Source: Burkholderiaceae bacterium
GTDB lineage: Bacteria > Pseudomonadota > Gammaproteobacteria > Burkholderiales > Burkholderiaceae_E
Assembly: GCA_019635275.1 (NCBI GenBank)
Contig: JAHBZV010000001.1
Location: 1 to 64,000 of the forward strand
Length of the DNA: 64,000 nucleotides
Direction: 5' to 3'
Each line of letters starts with the position of its first letter. Positions within the stretch are counted from its first letter, which is position 1. Position numbers and translations under genes: made by a program. Below are positions 42,062 through 50,344 of this stretch, one piece after another. The notes below the pieces were generated by a model that saw only the letters and a list, made by a program, of their open reading frames with translations, was not told the DNA's origin and ran no database searches.

Positions 42062-42703
42062 ATGCTCGAACTTTCATCGACCTTCCGGATCCACCGCTAC
42101 CCGGCCGCGCTGATCGACCGGGTGATGCTGGCGAACGGCCGCAGCGTGTTGGTGCGGCCGGTGCTGCCGCAGGACGGCGCACTGCACCAGCGCTTCGTGC
42201 GCGAGCTGTCGCCGGTCAGTCGCTATCGTCGCTTCCATTCGGCAGTGAGCGAGCTGCCGGAGGCGACGCTCGACTACCTGACGCAGGTCGACTACGCGTC
42301 GCATCTCGCGCTGCTGGCCGAGACCTTCGACGAGCGCGACGGCGAGGTCCAGGTGGCCGAGGCGCGCTACGTCCGGCGCACCGACGCCGACGAGGCCCAC
42401 GTCGCCGACTTCGCGCTGGCGGTCGCCGACCGCTGGCAGGGCCTGGGGCTGGGCAGGCGGATGCTCAAGGCGCTGGTCGACAGCGCGCGCCGGGCCGGCG
42501 TTCGCCGGCTCGAGGGCAGCGTGCTCGCCGACAACGAGCCGATGTGCGTGCTGCTTCGGCGGAACGGATGGAAGCTGCGCATCGACCCGGACGACGGGCG
42601 GCTGCTGGTGGCCAGGCTCGAGCTCGCTCCGGTGCCCGCACCCGCCCTCGCGCCCGCTCTCTTGCCCGCTCTCGCACCCGCCCTCGAGGCGGCGCCGTGC
42701 TGA
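42062..42703 (+). CDS. GNAT-family N-acetyltransferase with repetitive Ala/Pro tail
   Basis: A 213-residue protein. VMLANGRSVLVRPVLPQDGA is the N-terminal strand. AEARYVRRTDADEAHVADFA leads to the acetyl-CoA binding loop VADRWQGLGLGRRMLKALVD (R/Q-x-x-G-x-G/A type). RLEGSVLADNEPMCVLLRRN is the last unit. The start IHRYPAALIDRVMLANGRSV resembles the GNAT part found in protein acetyltransferases of the Pat type. The last 22 residues are a run of PA/PALA units (PAPALAPALLPALAPAL) encoded by tandem repeats. The acceptor is unknown. Confidence 0.85.
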   Translation: MLELSSTFRIHRYPAALIDRVMLANGRSVLVRPVLPQDGALHQRFVRELSPVSRYRRFHSAVSELPEATLDYLTQVDYASHLALLAETFDERDGEVQVAEARYVRRTDADEAHVADFALAVADRWQGLGLGRRMLKALVDSARRAGVRRLEGSVLADNEPMCVLLRRNGWKLRIDPDDGRLLVARLELAPVPAPALAPALLPALAPALEAAPC

Positions 42704-42732
42704 GCGTACGACCGATGCAACGGGAGCACGCC

Positions 42733-43998
42733 ATGCAGCGCATCGCCGCGATCGTCCGGCAATTTTTCGGTGGCGGCATCGGCGCCTATGCGTTGCCGGC
42801 GGCGGTGCTGCTGGCCGTCGTCATGGGCCAGCGCTCGTCGTTCGGCCTGTTCCTGTCGCCGATCAACTCGAGCACGGCGATCGGGCTGGCGACGCTGAGC
42901 CTGGCCGCCGCCGCCGGGCAGCTGACCTGGGGCCTCGCGCAACCGGTGGCCGGCATGCTCACCGATCGCTACGGGCCAGCGCGCGTCATCGCCGCCGGCG
43001 CCGCCTTGCTCGCGCTGGGCAACGTCGCGATCGTGGTTGCGCCGAACGCGCCGAGCTTCCTCGTCGCGCTGGCGTTCGGCGGCGCGGTCGGCGCCGCGGC
43101 GGGCGGCGCGCCGTTGCTGCTGGGCGCTGTCAATCAGCGCGTCTCACCGGCGCGCCGCGGCCTGGCGACCGGCATCGTCAGCGCGGGCGGCTCGGCGGGC
43201 CAGTTCACCCTCGCGCCCGCGTCGCAGGCGGCGATCGCCGCGACGGGCTGGATGAATGCGATGCTTCTCGGCGCATTGCTGACGCTCGCGGTGATCCCGC
43301 TGGCGCGCGCGTTCCGCGCGCGCAGCGGCGACGAAGGGGAGCCGGGCGCGACGGCCCGCGCACCGCTGTCGCCCGCCTCTCGCGCCGCCGTCCGCCGGGC
43401 CGCGCTGCGCGATCCCTACTACTGGCTGGTGACGGCGGGCTTCTCGATCTGCGGCTTCCACGTGAGCTTCCTGGCGACGCACATGCCCGGCGTCATCGAG
43501 CTCTGCGGCATGCCCCCGTCGCTGGCCGGCACGTGGCTCGCGATCGTCGGCGCCTGCAACATCGTCGGCAGCCTCGTGTCGGGCATGATGATCCAGAGAC
43601 GCTCGATGCCACACATGCTGATGGCCCTCCATGCGGGGCGCGCGGCGGGCGTGCTGTGCTTCCTGCTCGCGCCTAAGACACCTGCCGTGATGCTGCTGTT
43701 CGCGGTGTGGATGGGCGTGAGCTACATGGCGGTGCTGCCGCCGACGGCGGGGCTGATCGCGCGCAGGTACGGCGCCGCCAACCTGTCGACGTTGCTCGGC
43801 CTCACGATGCTGTTCCACCAGATCGGCAGCTTCCTCGGCGTCTGGCTCGGCGGCGTCGTGTTCGAGGCCAGCGGCCACTACGACTGGATGTGGAGGCTCG
43901 ACATTGCACTGGCGCTGGCGGCGGTGGCGGTGCACCTGCCGTTGCGCGAGGGCAGTTCCGTCAGGCCGCTGCCGGACGCCGCGCGCGCCTCGGCATGA
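42733..43998 (+). CDS. MFS transporter
   Basis: A 421-residue carrier with twelve hydrophobic segments. AAGQLTWGLAQPVAGMLTDR followed by Y-G-P-A-R-V is the loop 2-3 motif of the major facilitator superfamily. FGGAVGAAAGGAPLLLGAVN and SICGFHVSFLATHMPGVIEL follow. The type (oxalate/formate- or monocarboxylate-like, MFS_1) suggests organic anions, but the solute is not readable. The ATG at 42733 has GGGAG 6 bases upstream; an in-frame ATG at 42715 lacks one. It ends the plus-strand cluster, convergent with the isochorismatase-like gene. Confidence 0.9.
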   Translation: MQRIAAIVRQFFGGGIGAYALPAAVLLAVVMGQRSSFGLFLSPINSSTAIGLATLSLAAAAGQLTWGLAQPVAGMLTDRYGPARVIAAGAALLALGNVAIVVAPNAPSFLVALAFGGAVGAAAGGAPLLLGAVNQRVSPARRGLATGIVSAGGSAGQFTLAPASQAAIAATGWMNAMLLGALLTLAVIPLARAFRARSGDEGEPGATARAPLSPASRAAVRRAALRDPYYWLVTAGFSICGFHVSFLATHMPGVIELCGMPPSLAGTWLAIVGACNIVGSLVSGMMIQRRSMPHMLMALHAGRAAGVLCFLLAPKTPAVMLLFAVWMGVSYMAVLPPTAGLIARRYGAANLSTLLGLTMLFHQIGSFLGVWLGGVVFEASGHYDWMWRLDIALALAAVAVHLPLREGSSVRPLPDAARASA

Positions 43999-44007
43999 CC
44001 GTGTCGT

Positions 44008-44556
44008 TCAGGGCAACGCGCAGGCCTCGTCCACTGACAGCACGCGCGCGAACAGGCCATTGAGCGCAGCGAGGAACGCGGTGTGAACCTGTTCGGCGGG
44101 GATCGTTGCGCCGCCAAACGCGAGCGCGCGGGTGGCGCAGGCGTCGTGCGCCAGCAGGCACTGGAAGCCGAGGTCCGCTGCGGCGCGCGTCGTCGAATCG
44201 ACGCACATGTGGGTCATCATCCCCGCGACGACCAGCTGCCCGACCTGCAGCCGCCGCAGGTGCTCGAGCAGCGATGTCTCGCGGAAGCTGTTCGGGTAGT
44301 GCTTGCGAACGACGGTCTCGCCGTCGACGGGCGCGACGCACTCGTGGATCTGCGCGCCGGGCGTGTCGGGCAGGAAGAACGTGGCACCGGGCCGCGTCGA
44401 GACGTGCTGGACGTGGACGACGGGAAGGCCCCTCTCCCTGAATCTCGCGAGCAGGGTGGCGGCGCGGCGTCCGGCCTGCTCGCTGCCGACGAGCTCCATC
44501 GCACCTCCGGGAAAGTAGTCGTTCTGGATGTCGATCAGCAGCAGGGCCTGGTTCAT
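44008..44556 (-). CDS. isochorismatase-like cysteine hydrolase
   Basis: A 182-residue hydrolase of the isochorismatase/nicotinamidase fold. The catalytic Asp is in ALLLIDIQNDYFPGGAMELV (residues 5-24), Lys in ETVVRKHYPNSFRETSLLEH near residue 85, and Cys in VVAGMMTHMCVDSTTRAAAD near residue 117. Enzymes of this kind hydrolyse amides or vinyl ethers such as nicotinamide, ureidoacrylate or biuret. GGAG precedes the ATG. It is a further candidate amide hydrolase, about 7 kb from the amidase operon. Confidence 0.9.
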   Translation of the reverse strand: MNQALLLIDIQNDYFPGGAMELVGSEQAGRRAATLLARFRERGLPVVHVQHVSTRPGATFFLPDTPGAQIHECVAPVDGETVVRKHYPNSFRETSLLEHLRRLQVGQLVVAGMMTHMCVDSTTRAAADLGFQCLLAHDACATRALAFGGATIPAEQVHTAFLAALNGLFARVLSVDEACALP

Positions 44557-44618
44557 CGCGGGTCTCCGACGGGTAGGCGCTCATTTTCGCATCCGGCGCC
44601 GTCGCGCCCCGGGGCGGG

Positions 44619-44960
44619 CTACGGCGGTACGGCGCGGCGCGGGCGCCCGTAGAGCGCCCTGAGCTCGTCCTTGGCGCGCTCCAGGCAGGTGCGACGCTCG
44701 GCCGGCAGCTTGCGGCCGGCCCGGTTGATGTAGAAGGTGAGCATCGACATCGCCGAGCGGAACGGATCGGCCTTGCGCCGCGTGCTCGAATCCGCGGAAG
44801 CCTTCAGCGACCTGGCGATCCGGCGCGGATCGCGCAGCGAGAAGACGCCGGGCTCGAGGTCCAGCGCGCTGCTGGTCTCGGTGACCCGCTGCGACCACCG
44901 CGGCGCGGCCGTATCCGCCGCGACCCGCCTCGCTCGCGCTGTGCCCGTACGTGTCCTCAC
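44619..44960 (-). CDS. DUF3175 protein
   Basis: A 113-residue basic protein. RWSQRVTETSSALDLEPGVF, then PRRIARSLKASADSSTRRKA and DPFRSAMSMLTFYINRAGRK, with a final RRTCLERAKDELRALYGRPR, is the DUF3175 pattern throughout. The role is unknown. GTG at 44960 overlaps the stop of the upstream NTF2-like gene (GTGA), so the two are coupled. The 20 residues before the domain are basic and low in complexity. Confidence 0.8.
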   Translation of the reverse strand: MRTRTGTARARRVAADTAAPRWSQRVTETSSALDLEPGVFSLRDPRRIARSLKASADSSTRRKADPFRSAMSMLTFYINRAGRKLPAERRTCLERAKDELRALYGRPRRAVPP

Positions 44961-45376
44961 TGCGGCCGCGAGAGTACCCCCTCGATGATGTCGGTGTTCT
45001 GCGAATCGATGATCAGCCAGGTGCCCGAGGCGTTCGACAGCACGTTGAGCAGGATGCCGGTGCGCGGGGGGAGCGCGGCGCCGTCCGGGGCAACGTGCCC
45101 CTCGAGCGACCAGCGCGCACGCGCGATCGCGACCTGCGCGACAGGGAATCGGACGGAGCGGTCCAGCAGCGTCAGCCGGCTGTTGCGGAACATCGTCGCA
45201 TGCGAGAACTCGTGCGCCTTGCGGATCTCCTCGCGCCCTTTCCACCACAGGCCGACGACGTTGACGAATTCGGCGTCGGGTGCGAACAGTTCGGCGAACG
45301 ACGCCATGTCGTGCCGGTTCCAGCACTCGGCAAAGGCGTCGACGACGCGGATGACTTCGGCATCCGGATGCGGCAT
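44957..45376 (-). CDS. SgcJ/EcaC-type NTF2-like protein
   Basis: A 139-residue cone-fold protein. DAEVIRVVDAFAECWNRHDM followed by A-S-F-A-E-L-F-A-P-D-A-E-F is the canonical start. VVGLWWKGREEIRKAHEFSH and RTGILLNVLSNASGTWLIID, then SQNTDIIEG, complete the SgcJ/EcaC layout. The small-molecule substrate is unknown. GAGGAG precedes the ATG. Four-base overlap with the DUF3175 gene. Confidence 0.85.
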   Translation of the reverse strand: MPHPDAEVIRVVDAFAECWNRHDMASFAELFAPDAEFVNVVGLWWKGREEIRKAHEFSHATMFRNSRLTLLDRSVRFPVAQVAIARARWSLEGHVAPDGAALPPRTGILLNVLSNASGTWLIIDSQNTDIIEGVLSRPQ

Positions 45377-45417
45377 GGGTGGCTCCTCGAGGAGGGTTGC
45401 GAAATCCGGGCGTGGGC

Positions 45418-45810
45418 TTACTTGCGCGCCTTCAGCTCCACGTCGATCTGGTCGAGCAGGATCCTCTGCCAGTCGGGCGGGAAGTTCAGCGGCGACAGGA
45501 CCGGCTTGCTGACGATCTCGACCTCGGTGCTGCGGTTGGTCACCGGCCTGATGAACACCGCGATCCGCTCCCCCCAGCTCCACAGCGTGACCCCGTGCGA
45601 GAGGACCACCCGGCCGTTGGCCTTGTCGCTCTCGACGACCTCGAGCGACTTCGTCTTCGCCGCAGCGAGGGTGGCATCGTAGACCGGCTGGTACGCGTAG
45701 GCGTAGGTCCGGGTGACGCCCTGCCCCTTCGCCTCCTTGACGGTCTCGGTCGATGCGCAGCCGACGACGAAGGCGGCGACCAGGGGGATGACGAGATGGG
45801 CAAGCCTCAT
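45418..45810 (-). CDS. small lipoprotein
   Basis: A 130-residue protein with a type II signal: RLAHLVIPLVAAFVVGCAST, in which V-V-G-C is the lipobox and the Cys would be lipidated. The mature part (TYAYAYQPVYDATLAAAKTK, then SLEVVESDKANGRVVLSHGV) resembles periplasmic lipoproteins with an alpha/beta fold around a D-A-T-L-A-A-A-K helix. The role is unknown. AAGGAG precedes the ATG. It overlaps the upstream 93-residue gene by four bases, so they are one unit. Confidence 0.75.
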   Translation of the reverse strand: MRLAHLVIPLVAAFVVGCASTETVKEAKGQGVTRTYAYAYQPVYDATLAAAKTKSLEVVESDKANGRVVLSHGVTLWSWGERIAVFIRPVTNRSTEVEIVSKPVLSPLNFPPDWQRILLDQIDVELKARK

Positions 45811-46088
45811 GTTCGCTCCTTCGACGGCTGGATGACGAAGACCATGCCGAATGCGCCGATCGAGACCGTCCGGTCGTTCACCGTCGTGTACGAGGCGACG
45901 CCGAGCGGGTGGTAGGTCGATGCGAATGCCGCCAGCGCCCCGACGCCGAGCGCGGCGGCGAGCGGGCTGCGCTCGGCAATGGCCTCCCGGATCCTGGCCC
46001 GGTGCTGCTCGGGAGACGGATTGAGCGCGAAGGCCGAGGCGACGACGAGGGCGGTAACGACGGCGGTGGCGACGTGCGATCTGGACAT
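45807..46088 (-). CDS. small exported or membrane-anchored protein
   Basis: A 93-residue protein. SRSHVATAVVTALVVASAFA is a signal-like hydrophobic start, followed by LNPSPEQHRARIREAIAERS. Later SYTTVNDRTVSIGAFGMVFV. The N-P-S-x-E start after the helix and the S-I-G-x-F-G-x-V-F end resemble DUF4359-like proteins, but I am unsure. The stop overlaps the lipoprotein start (ATGA). No strong ribosome binding site. Confidence 0.6.
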   Translation of the reverse strand: MSRSHVATAVVTALVVASAFALNPSPEQHRARIREAIAERSPLAAALGVGALAAFASTYHPLGVASYTTVNDRTVSIGAFGMVFVIQPSKERT

Positions 46089-46135
46089 GGCGGGGTCGAC
46101 AGGGTTCGAGCGGCATTGTGCGCCCGGGGACCGGA

Positions 46136-46762
46136 TCAGCCCGGGGCCGCGGCCGGTGTAGCCGCCCGGTTGAGCATCCACTCCGCCACCGCGAGGTTCG
46201 GCACCCAGCAGAGCCACGCAACGATCGCATAGGCGACTCCGAACGGCACGCCGGACACCACGGAAGCGGGCAGCCAGAGCCGCAAGGTCACCGCGGCGAA
46301 CGTCAGCGCGAAGTTGCGGATCATCCAGCGGCGGTGCGCGGCGGTGTCGCGGGCGCGTATCGCGCGGTACGCGCGCAGCCCCGTATACAGCCACGCAAGC
46401 GCCAGGCAGGCGAAGCCGAGCCGGGCGGCGGGCCCGCCATAGGCGTGCAGGGCGACGAACAGTCCGGCCACGCCGCCGATCAGGACGCCGATGCCCAGGT
46501 AGCAGCGGCCCAGCCAGCGATGCAGGGCAGGGCGTGCGGCGCGCAGGCGCGCCGAGAACTGCAACGGCCCGATGATCAGCGCGGCCGAGGCGGCGAAGAC
46601 GTGCACGTAGAGGCCGACGCGCTGCGCGCCGGCCGTCGCGAACGTCGTGCGCATGTCCGGGTGCACCACCGCTCCGAGCGGGAGGAAACCGTAGGCGATC
46701 ACCGCGTAGACGGCGACGCCGAGCGAGAGGGCCAGGAGGGCTGCGAAGCGGGGGAGGCGCAT
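46136..46762 (-). CDS. DUF2306-type integral membrane protein
   Basis: A 208-residue protein with six or so hydrophobic segments. YVHVFAASAALIIGPLQFSA and LHRWLGRCYLGIGVLIGGVA, then HRRWMIRNFALTFAAVTLRL are the characteristic H-x-x-x-G and H-R-W-x-G, H-R-x-W-M-I-R-N blocks of DUF2306/YozB-like membrane proteins. The conserved His residues may bind haem or metal. The role is unknown. The Shine-Dalgarno is weak. Confidence 0.8.
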   Translation of the reverse strand: MRLPRFAALLALSLGVAVYAVIAYGFLPLGAVVHPDMRTTFATAGAQRVGLYVHVFAASAALIIGPLQFSARLRAARPALHRWLGRCYLGIGVLIGGVAGLFVALHAYGGPAARLGFACLALAWLYTGLRAYRAIRARDTAAHRRWMIRNFALTFAAVTLRLWLPASVVSGVPFGVAYAIVAWLCWVPNLAVAEWMLNRAATPAAAPG

Positions 46763-46850
46763 GACGTCCGGGGTCGGCTGCCGCTGCTCGTTCGCGGACT
46801 GTACCGCAGTCGGCGCGAGGCATTCGGCATTTCGCAGCGACGGATGCCCG

Positions 46851-47369
46851 TCAGCGAGGCGGCTCGTCCCACCGGCAGCTGCGCACCATGATCCACGGCT
46901 CGTCGACCAGTCGCCCGGTCGCTTCGGGCGCCGCGGCGCCCCTTCGCACCACCAGCGCGTGCCGGCGGTCGGCGTCGTGCCGGAGGACGTATTCCGTGCC
47001 TGCCTCCAGCTGTACGTCGATCGCGTAGCAGCGTATGGACTGGGGCAGCAGCGGCAGGCCCGCGGGCACGCTGCTGGCCCAGAGCAGATGCCTGCCGGGC
47101 TTCACGGAGAACGACCAGGTGCGCAGCGCGCTGGGAACGCGTATCGGTCGAATCGGCGCGCCGTCGAGGCCGCGCAGGATCAGCGGGCTGTCGGGGTCGA
47201 GGCTCAGCGTCGCGGCGGCCGAAGGCGCGTCGGTGGCCGAGCCGTCGAGCGAGACGCGCGAATGCGTCAGCGGCGCGCAGCCACTGATCGCCGCCGCGGC
47301 CCATGCAGCCCAGAGCGACGCGAGCGCGGGACGCCAGCGGCGCCTTCGCGGGGCGCGACCGCTGCTCAG
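46851..47369 (-). CDS. lipoprotein, probably started at a CTG codon
   Basis: Translation of the minus strand gives a coherent lipoprotein: basic SSGRAPRRRRWRPALASLWA, hydrophobic AAWAAAAISGC with lipobox I-S-G-C, then THSRVSLDGSATDAPSAAAT and a beta-rich body ending in PWIMVRSCRWDEPPR. No in-frame ATG, GTG or TTG precedes the signal peptide. A CTG at 47369 does, with GGGGAG 6 bases upstream. A GTG at 47105 would remove the signal and half the protein. With CTG the product is 172 residues and follows the DUF4395 stop by 22 bases. No known function. Confidence 0.6.
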   Translation of the reverse strand: MSSGRAPRRRRWRPALASLWAAWAAAAISGCAPLTHSRVSLDGSATDAPSAAATLSLDPDSPLILRGLDGAPIRPIRVPSALRTWSFSVKPGRHLLWASSVPAGLPLLPQSIRCYAIDVQLEAGTEYVLRHDADRRHALVVRRGAAAPEATGRLVDEPWIMVRSCRWDEPPR

Positions 47370-47391
47370 GGCCCGCTCCCCAAGTGGGTTC

Positions 47392-47901
47392 CTAGCGGGA
47401 CTGTTCGCTTTCGGCCCACGGGAGCGTGCGCTTCGCGAACCCGGTCTGGCCGGTGAAGAGCAGGAAGAGGTACGACCCGAGGCAGAAGCGCCCGAAGATC
47501 AGCGCGGCCAGCGCGGCGAGCAGCAGCCCCTCCAGCGTCCACGCGAGCTTCGTCCAACCATAGAGCAGCGACAAGCCGATCGCCAGCATGAACGTGCCCG
47601 CCATCGCCTGCGCGAACCGGCGCGGCCCGGGCGCCGGGCCGAGTCGGGGCCGGCCCTTCGGCGTCGCGACGAGCGCGTTGTAGCCGGCGTCGAACGGATT
47701 GAGCCGCGGCAGGACCACGTTCCACCACAGCAGCGCCGACAGGGCGAGGAACCAAGGCGGAGACTGCGTCGCGAGCCCGACCAGGACCAGGACGCCGATG
47801 GTCCGCGGCTGCCACATCAGCGCCGGGTACTGGTAAGCACAGGACTCGGGCGTCGCCTCCCGCAAGCCCTGCTGTCGCACGAAGTTCAGGTCCGACGCCA
47901 T
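47392..47901 (-). CDS. DUF4395-type integral membrane protein
   Basis: A 169-residue protein. The N-terminal half is polar (ASDLNFVRQQGLREATPESC, with YQYPALMWQPRTI). NPFDAGYNALVATPKGRPRL is a conserved D-x-x-Y-N block. Hydrophobic helices are seen before and after it (GVLVLVGLATQ, AGTFMLAIGLSLLYGW and LLLAALAALIFGRFCLGSYL). This matches DUF4395 in order and length. The role is unknown. GGGAGG precedes the ATG by 6 bases. Confidence 0.8.
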   Translation of the reverse strand: MASDLNFVRQQGLREATPESCAYQYPALMWQPRTIGVLVLVGLATQSPPWFLALSALLWWNVVLPRLNPFDAGYNALVATPKGRPRLGPAPGPRRFAQAMAGTFMLAIGLSLLYGWTKLAWTLEGLLLAALAALIFGRFCLGSYLFLLFTGQTGFAKRTLPWAESEQSR

Positions 47902-47994
47902 GCGATCCCTCCCCAGGATGCTGCCGCGTCGCGACGGGTGCGAGCCGGTCGGGAAGCGCGCAGCACTGCAGCGTGATCCCGTTTGCGGCCGCGA

Positions 47995-48435
47995 TCAAGC
48001 CCCGGGTTCGGGCCGGTTCGAATCGCGCGACGGGGCGTCGGCGCGAGCGTGCTGCCGCCCGCGCGGGGTCTCGCTGCCCGGCGTGAATGCACTGGCGCGC
48101 GCGGCCTCGATCGGCCGCACCTCGAACGCGAGGCCGACTTCCAGGCACGGATTCCCGGCGGCGATCGTGGCTGCCTCGTCCAGGCTGCCCGCCACGATGA
48201 ACCAGTAGCCGCCGATGACCTCCTTTGCTTCGGCGAACGGGCCGTCGGTGACGCCGAGCCTGGAGACCAGCTTCGCGTCGACCGCGAGCCGCTGCCCGGG
48301 CTTCATCTTCCCTTCGCCGACCAGCCGGTCGTGCCAGGCATAGAACCGGTCGATCGCGTCCTGGATCTGCTGCGCCGAAGCATCCTCATCCCATTGGCCG
48401 CGCGAGAGGACGAGGTATTCGGATGGCTTCGACAT
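47995..48435 (-). CDS. YCII-domain protein
   Basis: A 146-residue protein. SKPSEYLVLSRGQWDEDASA is the first strand; GVTDGPFAEAKEVIGGYWFI followed by V-A-G-S-L-D-E-A-A-T-I-A is the diagnostic YCII (DGP-F-A-E-x-K-E) segment. GNPCLEVGLAFEVRPIE closes the fold, with a 40-residue flexible Arg/Pro end. Such proteins often accompany ECF sigma factors, but none is seen here. AGGAGG lies 6 bases before the ATG at 48435, which is why I prefer it to the upstream one. Confidence 0.85.
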   Translation of the reverse strand: MSKPSEYLVLSRGQWDEDASAQQIQDAIDRFYAWHDRLVGEGKMKPGQRLAVDAKLVSRLGVTDGPFAEAKEVIGGYWFIVAGSLDEAATIAAGNPCLEVGLAFEVRPIEAARASAFTPGSETPRGRQHARADAPSRDSNRPEPGA

Positions 48436-48466
48436 GGAAGGCCTCCTCGTCAAAGACCATCCCCCG

Positions 48467-48850
48467 CTAGAAGCGGGCGCCCTTCTCCCGCAGGAGCTCC
48501 CGAAGCACCGAGCGGTGGCAGTGCGCCTCGTTCTCGCAGTAACAGCCCACCGAGAAGTTCGTGTGGTGCGACAGCGTGGCGAGCAGTTCGATGGCGTGCG
48601 CGTGGTCCGGCTGCGCCATCTCGGCGCGGTACTTCCTGGCGAACGCCGCCCACTGGGCAGGCGTCGTGGCCTGCTGCGCCTGCTTCATCGTCTCGACGCT
48701 CGGCGCCAGGTTCGGAAACCAGACGTCGTACCAGTTGCGCGACGCGAATTCCGACTTCGGCACGCCGCGCGGCGGGCGGCGCACCGTGCCGATGCGCAGG
48801 CCCTCGTCGACGGCCCTGTCGGTTCCGAGACGGACTACGCGGACGACCAT
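48467..48850 (-). CDS. DUF488 protein
   Basis: A 127-residue protein. MVVRVVRLGTDRAVDEGLRI is the opening; FASRNWYDVWFPNLAPSVET follows, and VGCYCENEAHCHRSVLRELL is the DUF488 signature with paired Cys and His that could bind metal. The role is unknown. GGAGG precedes the ATG at 48850. The YCII gene follows on the same strand after 31 bases. It is divergent from the MazG-like gene. Confidence 0.85.
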   Translation of the reverse strand: MVVRVVRLGTDRAVDEGLRIGTVRRPPRGVPKSEFASRNWYDVWFPNLAPSVETMKQAQQATTPAQWAAFARKYRAEMAQPDHAHAIELLATLSHHTNFSVGCYCENEAHCHRSVLRELLREKGARF

Positions 48851-48981
48851 GGTTTCCTCCGTGGTGGTGCGGTGCATTGTCGCGCGCCTGGCGGCGACGC
48901 GCAGCCCGGCCCCGCTCCCGGAACGGACTATCATGCAGGCTGTCAGCCGACCCTCGCCTCGCTCTCGACCCCGCCGCCACG

Positions 48982-49350
48982 ATGCACGAACGACCGGACG
49001 CCGCCGACCCGCTGCGCGAACTCGCGCAGGCGCTGCGCCGCTTCGCCGACGAGCGCGACTGGGACCAGTTCCACGCGCCGAAGAACCTCGCGACGGCGCT
49101 GTCGGTCGAGGCGGCCGAGCTGCTCGAGCACTTCCAGTGGATGAGCGAGGACGACTCGCGCCGGCTTGCGCCCGAGACGCTCGCGAAGGTCGGCGAAGAG
49201 ATGGCCGACGTGCTGCTCTACCTCGTGCGGCTCGCCGACAAGCTCGACGTCGACCTCGTGCAGGCGGCGAAGCGCAAGATGCAGCTCAACGCGCAGAAGT
49301 ATCCGGTCGATCGCGCGCGCGGTTCGAGCCGCAAGTACACCGATCTGTAG
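48982..49350 (+). CDS. MazG-like nucleotide pyrophosphohydrolase
   Basis: A 122-residue all-alpha NTP pyrophosphatase. LRELAQALRRFADERDWDQF followed by H-A-P-K-N-L-A-T-A-L is the standard opening. VEAAELLEHFQWMSED provides the first E-x-x-E metal ligands, and KVGEEMADVLLYLVRLADKL provides the E-E-x-x-D ligands. It cleaves non-canonical or excess NTPs to NMP and pyrophosphate. A TATCAT -10-like box lies at 48929. It is convergent with the lipoprotein gene at 49380. Confidence 0.9.
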   Translation: MHERPDAADPLRELAQALRRFADERDWDQFHAPKNLATALSVEAAELLEHFQWMSEDDSRRLAPETLAKVGEEMADVLLYLVRLADKLDVDLVQAAKRKMQLNAQKYPVDRARGSSRKYTDL

Positions 49351-49379
49351 CCGCCGGGCCGCGAGATGCGGCCGGCCGG

Positions 49380-49757
49380 CTACCGGAACTCGCCCTGGAT
49401 GACGAAGCCGAAGTGGGGTGTCGGCTTCGTCACGACGATCTGCTCCCCGTTCGCCCGCCTGATCACGTAGCCGTCGAAGATCCGCTCGTGGCCACCTTGC
49501 AGGTTGCCGTACACCTTCACCCGCTCGCCGGCAGGCAGGCCTGACGCCGCGCCGCCCGGCAGCCTGGCCCTGACGAAGATCGAGCCGGTGTCGTCGGTGA
49601 GGGTGAAGCCGCCGTCGACCGGCTGCGTGACGACGCCCTCGATCGTGGTGACCGGCGGCAACGCCACGCGACTGATCGGCGTCGTGGTGGTGCAGCCGCT
49701 GGCCAGCGCAGCGAGCAATGCCCACGCCGCCAGACGCAGCGTCGCGCGACTCCGCAT
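49380..49757 (-). CDS. lipoprotein with an OB-fold-like domain
   Basis: A 125-residue protein. RATLRLAAWALLAALASGCT gives a signal peptide and lipobox (L-A-S-G-C). VTTIEGVVTQPVDGGFTLTD followed by D-T-G-S-I-F-V-R-A and GERVKVYGNLQGGHERIFDG is the pattern of a small OB-fold (BOF/YgiW-like) beta barrel. Probably periplasmic. The role is unknown. Its start overlaps the stop of the OsmC gene by one base, so they are translated together. Confidence 0.75.
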   Translation of the reverse strand: MRSRATLRLAAWALLAALASGCTTTTPISRVALPPVTTIEGVVTQPVDGGFTLTDDTGSIFVRARLPGGAASGLPAGERVKVYGNLQGGHERIFDGYVIRRANGEQIVVTKPTPHFGFVIQGEFR

Positions 49758-50272
49758 CAGAGCACCTCGACGTCGAGAGCGGTGCTCTGGGCGCCCCGAG
49801 CCGTGCAGCCGACCGGCGAGTGCGAATCCGCCCAGGACACGATCTCCCGGAGTTGCTCGGGGCTGGCGCCCGCGGCACCGATCTGGACGTGCAAGCGCAC
49901 GCCGTCCAGCCCGGCCGGGACCCTCTCGTCGGTTCCAAGCAGGCCGCGGACGTCGGACTCGCTCGACACCGAGACCTTCAGCGCGTCCAGCGTGAGGCCG
50001 AGCTGGGCGGCGCGCATGGCGATGACCGTGGCGGTGCACGATGCGAGCGAAGCGCGGAACAGCCAGCTCGGGGCGGGCGCCGACGCCTTGCCGCCCAGCG
50101 CGGCCGGCATGTCGGTCGACGCCGTCTCGCCGTTCGGGCCCGAGATCCGGAATCGCAATCCTTCCTCCAGCACGGCGGTCGCGGCGGGATTCTTCGCGCG
50201 CGCCCTGTGCGGTTGCTCGGCGAGCACTTTGGCGAGTGCCTGGATGGCCTCGCGAACCTGCGGTGTCGACAC
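49757..50272 (-). CDS. OsmC-family protein
   Basis: A 171-residue protein. SWLFRASLASCTATVIAMRA is the region of the first conserved Cys (residue 83); the second, near SHSPVGCTARGAQSTALDVE (residue 157), is in place. The layout with a single Cys in each position is that of OsmC/Ohr thiol peroxidase-like proteins. GTG start with GGAG 7 bases upstream. A different OsmC relative is encoded at 9946. Confidence 0.85.
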   Translation of the reverse strand: MSTPQVREAIQALAKVLAEQPHRARAKNPAATAVLEEGLRFRISGPNGETASTDMPAALGGKASAPAPSWLFRASLASCTATVIAMRAAQLGLTLDALKVSVSSESDVRGLLGTDERVPAGLDGVRLHVQIGAAGASPEQLREIVSWADSHSPVGCTARGAQSTALDVEVL

Positions 50273-50344
50273 GGGTGTCTCCGTCTGGAAGGGGTGCGCC
50301 GCACATCAGGCTACGCCGCCGGCGACGAGCGGTCCAGACTCCGG

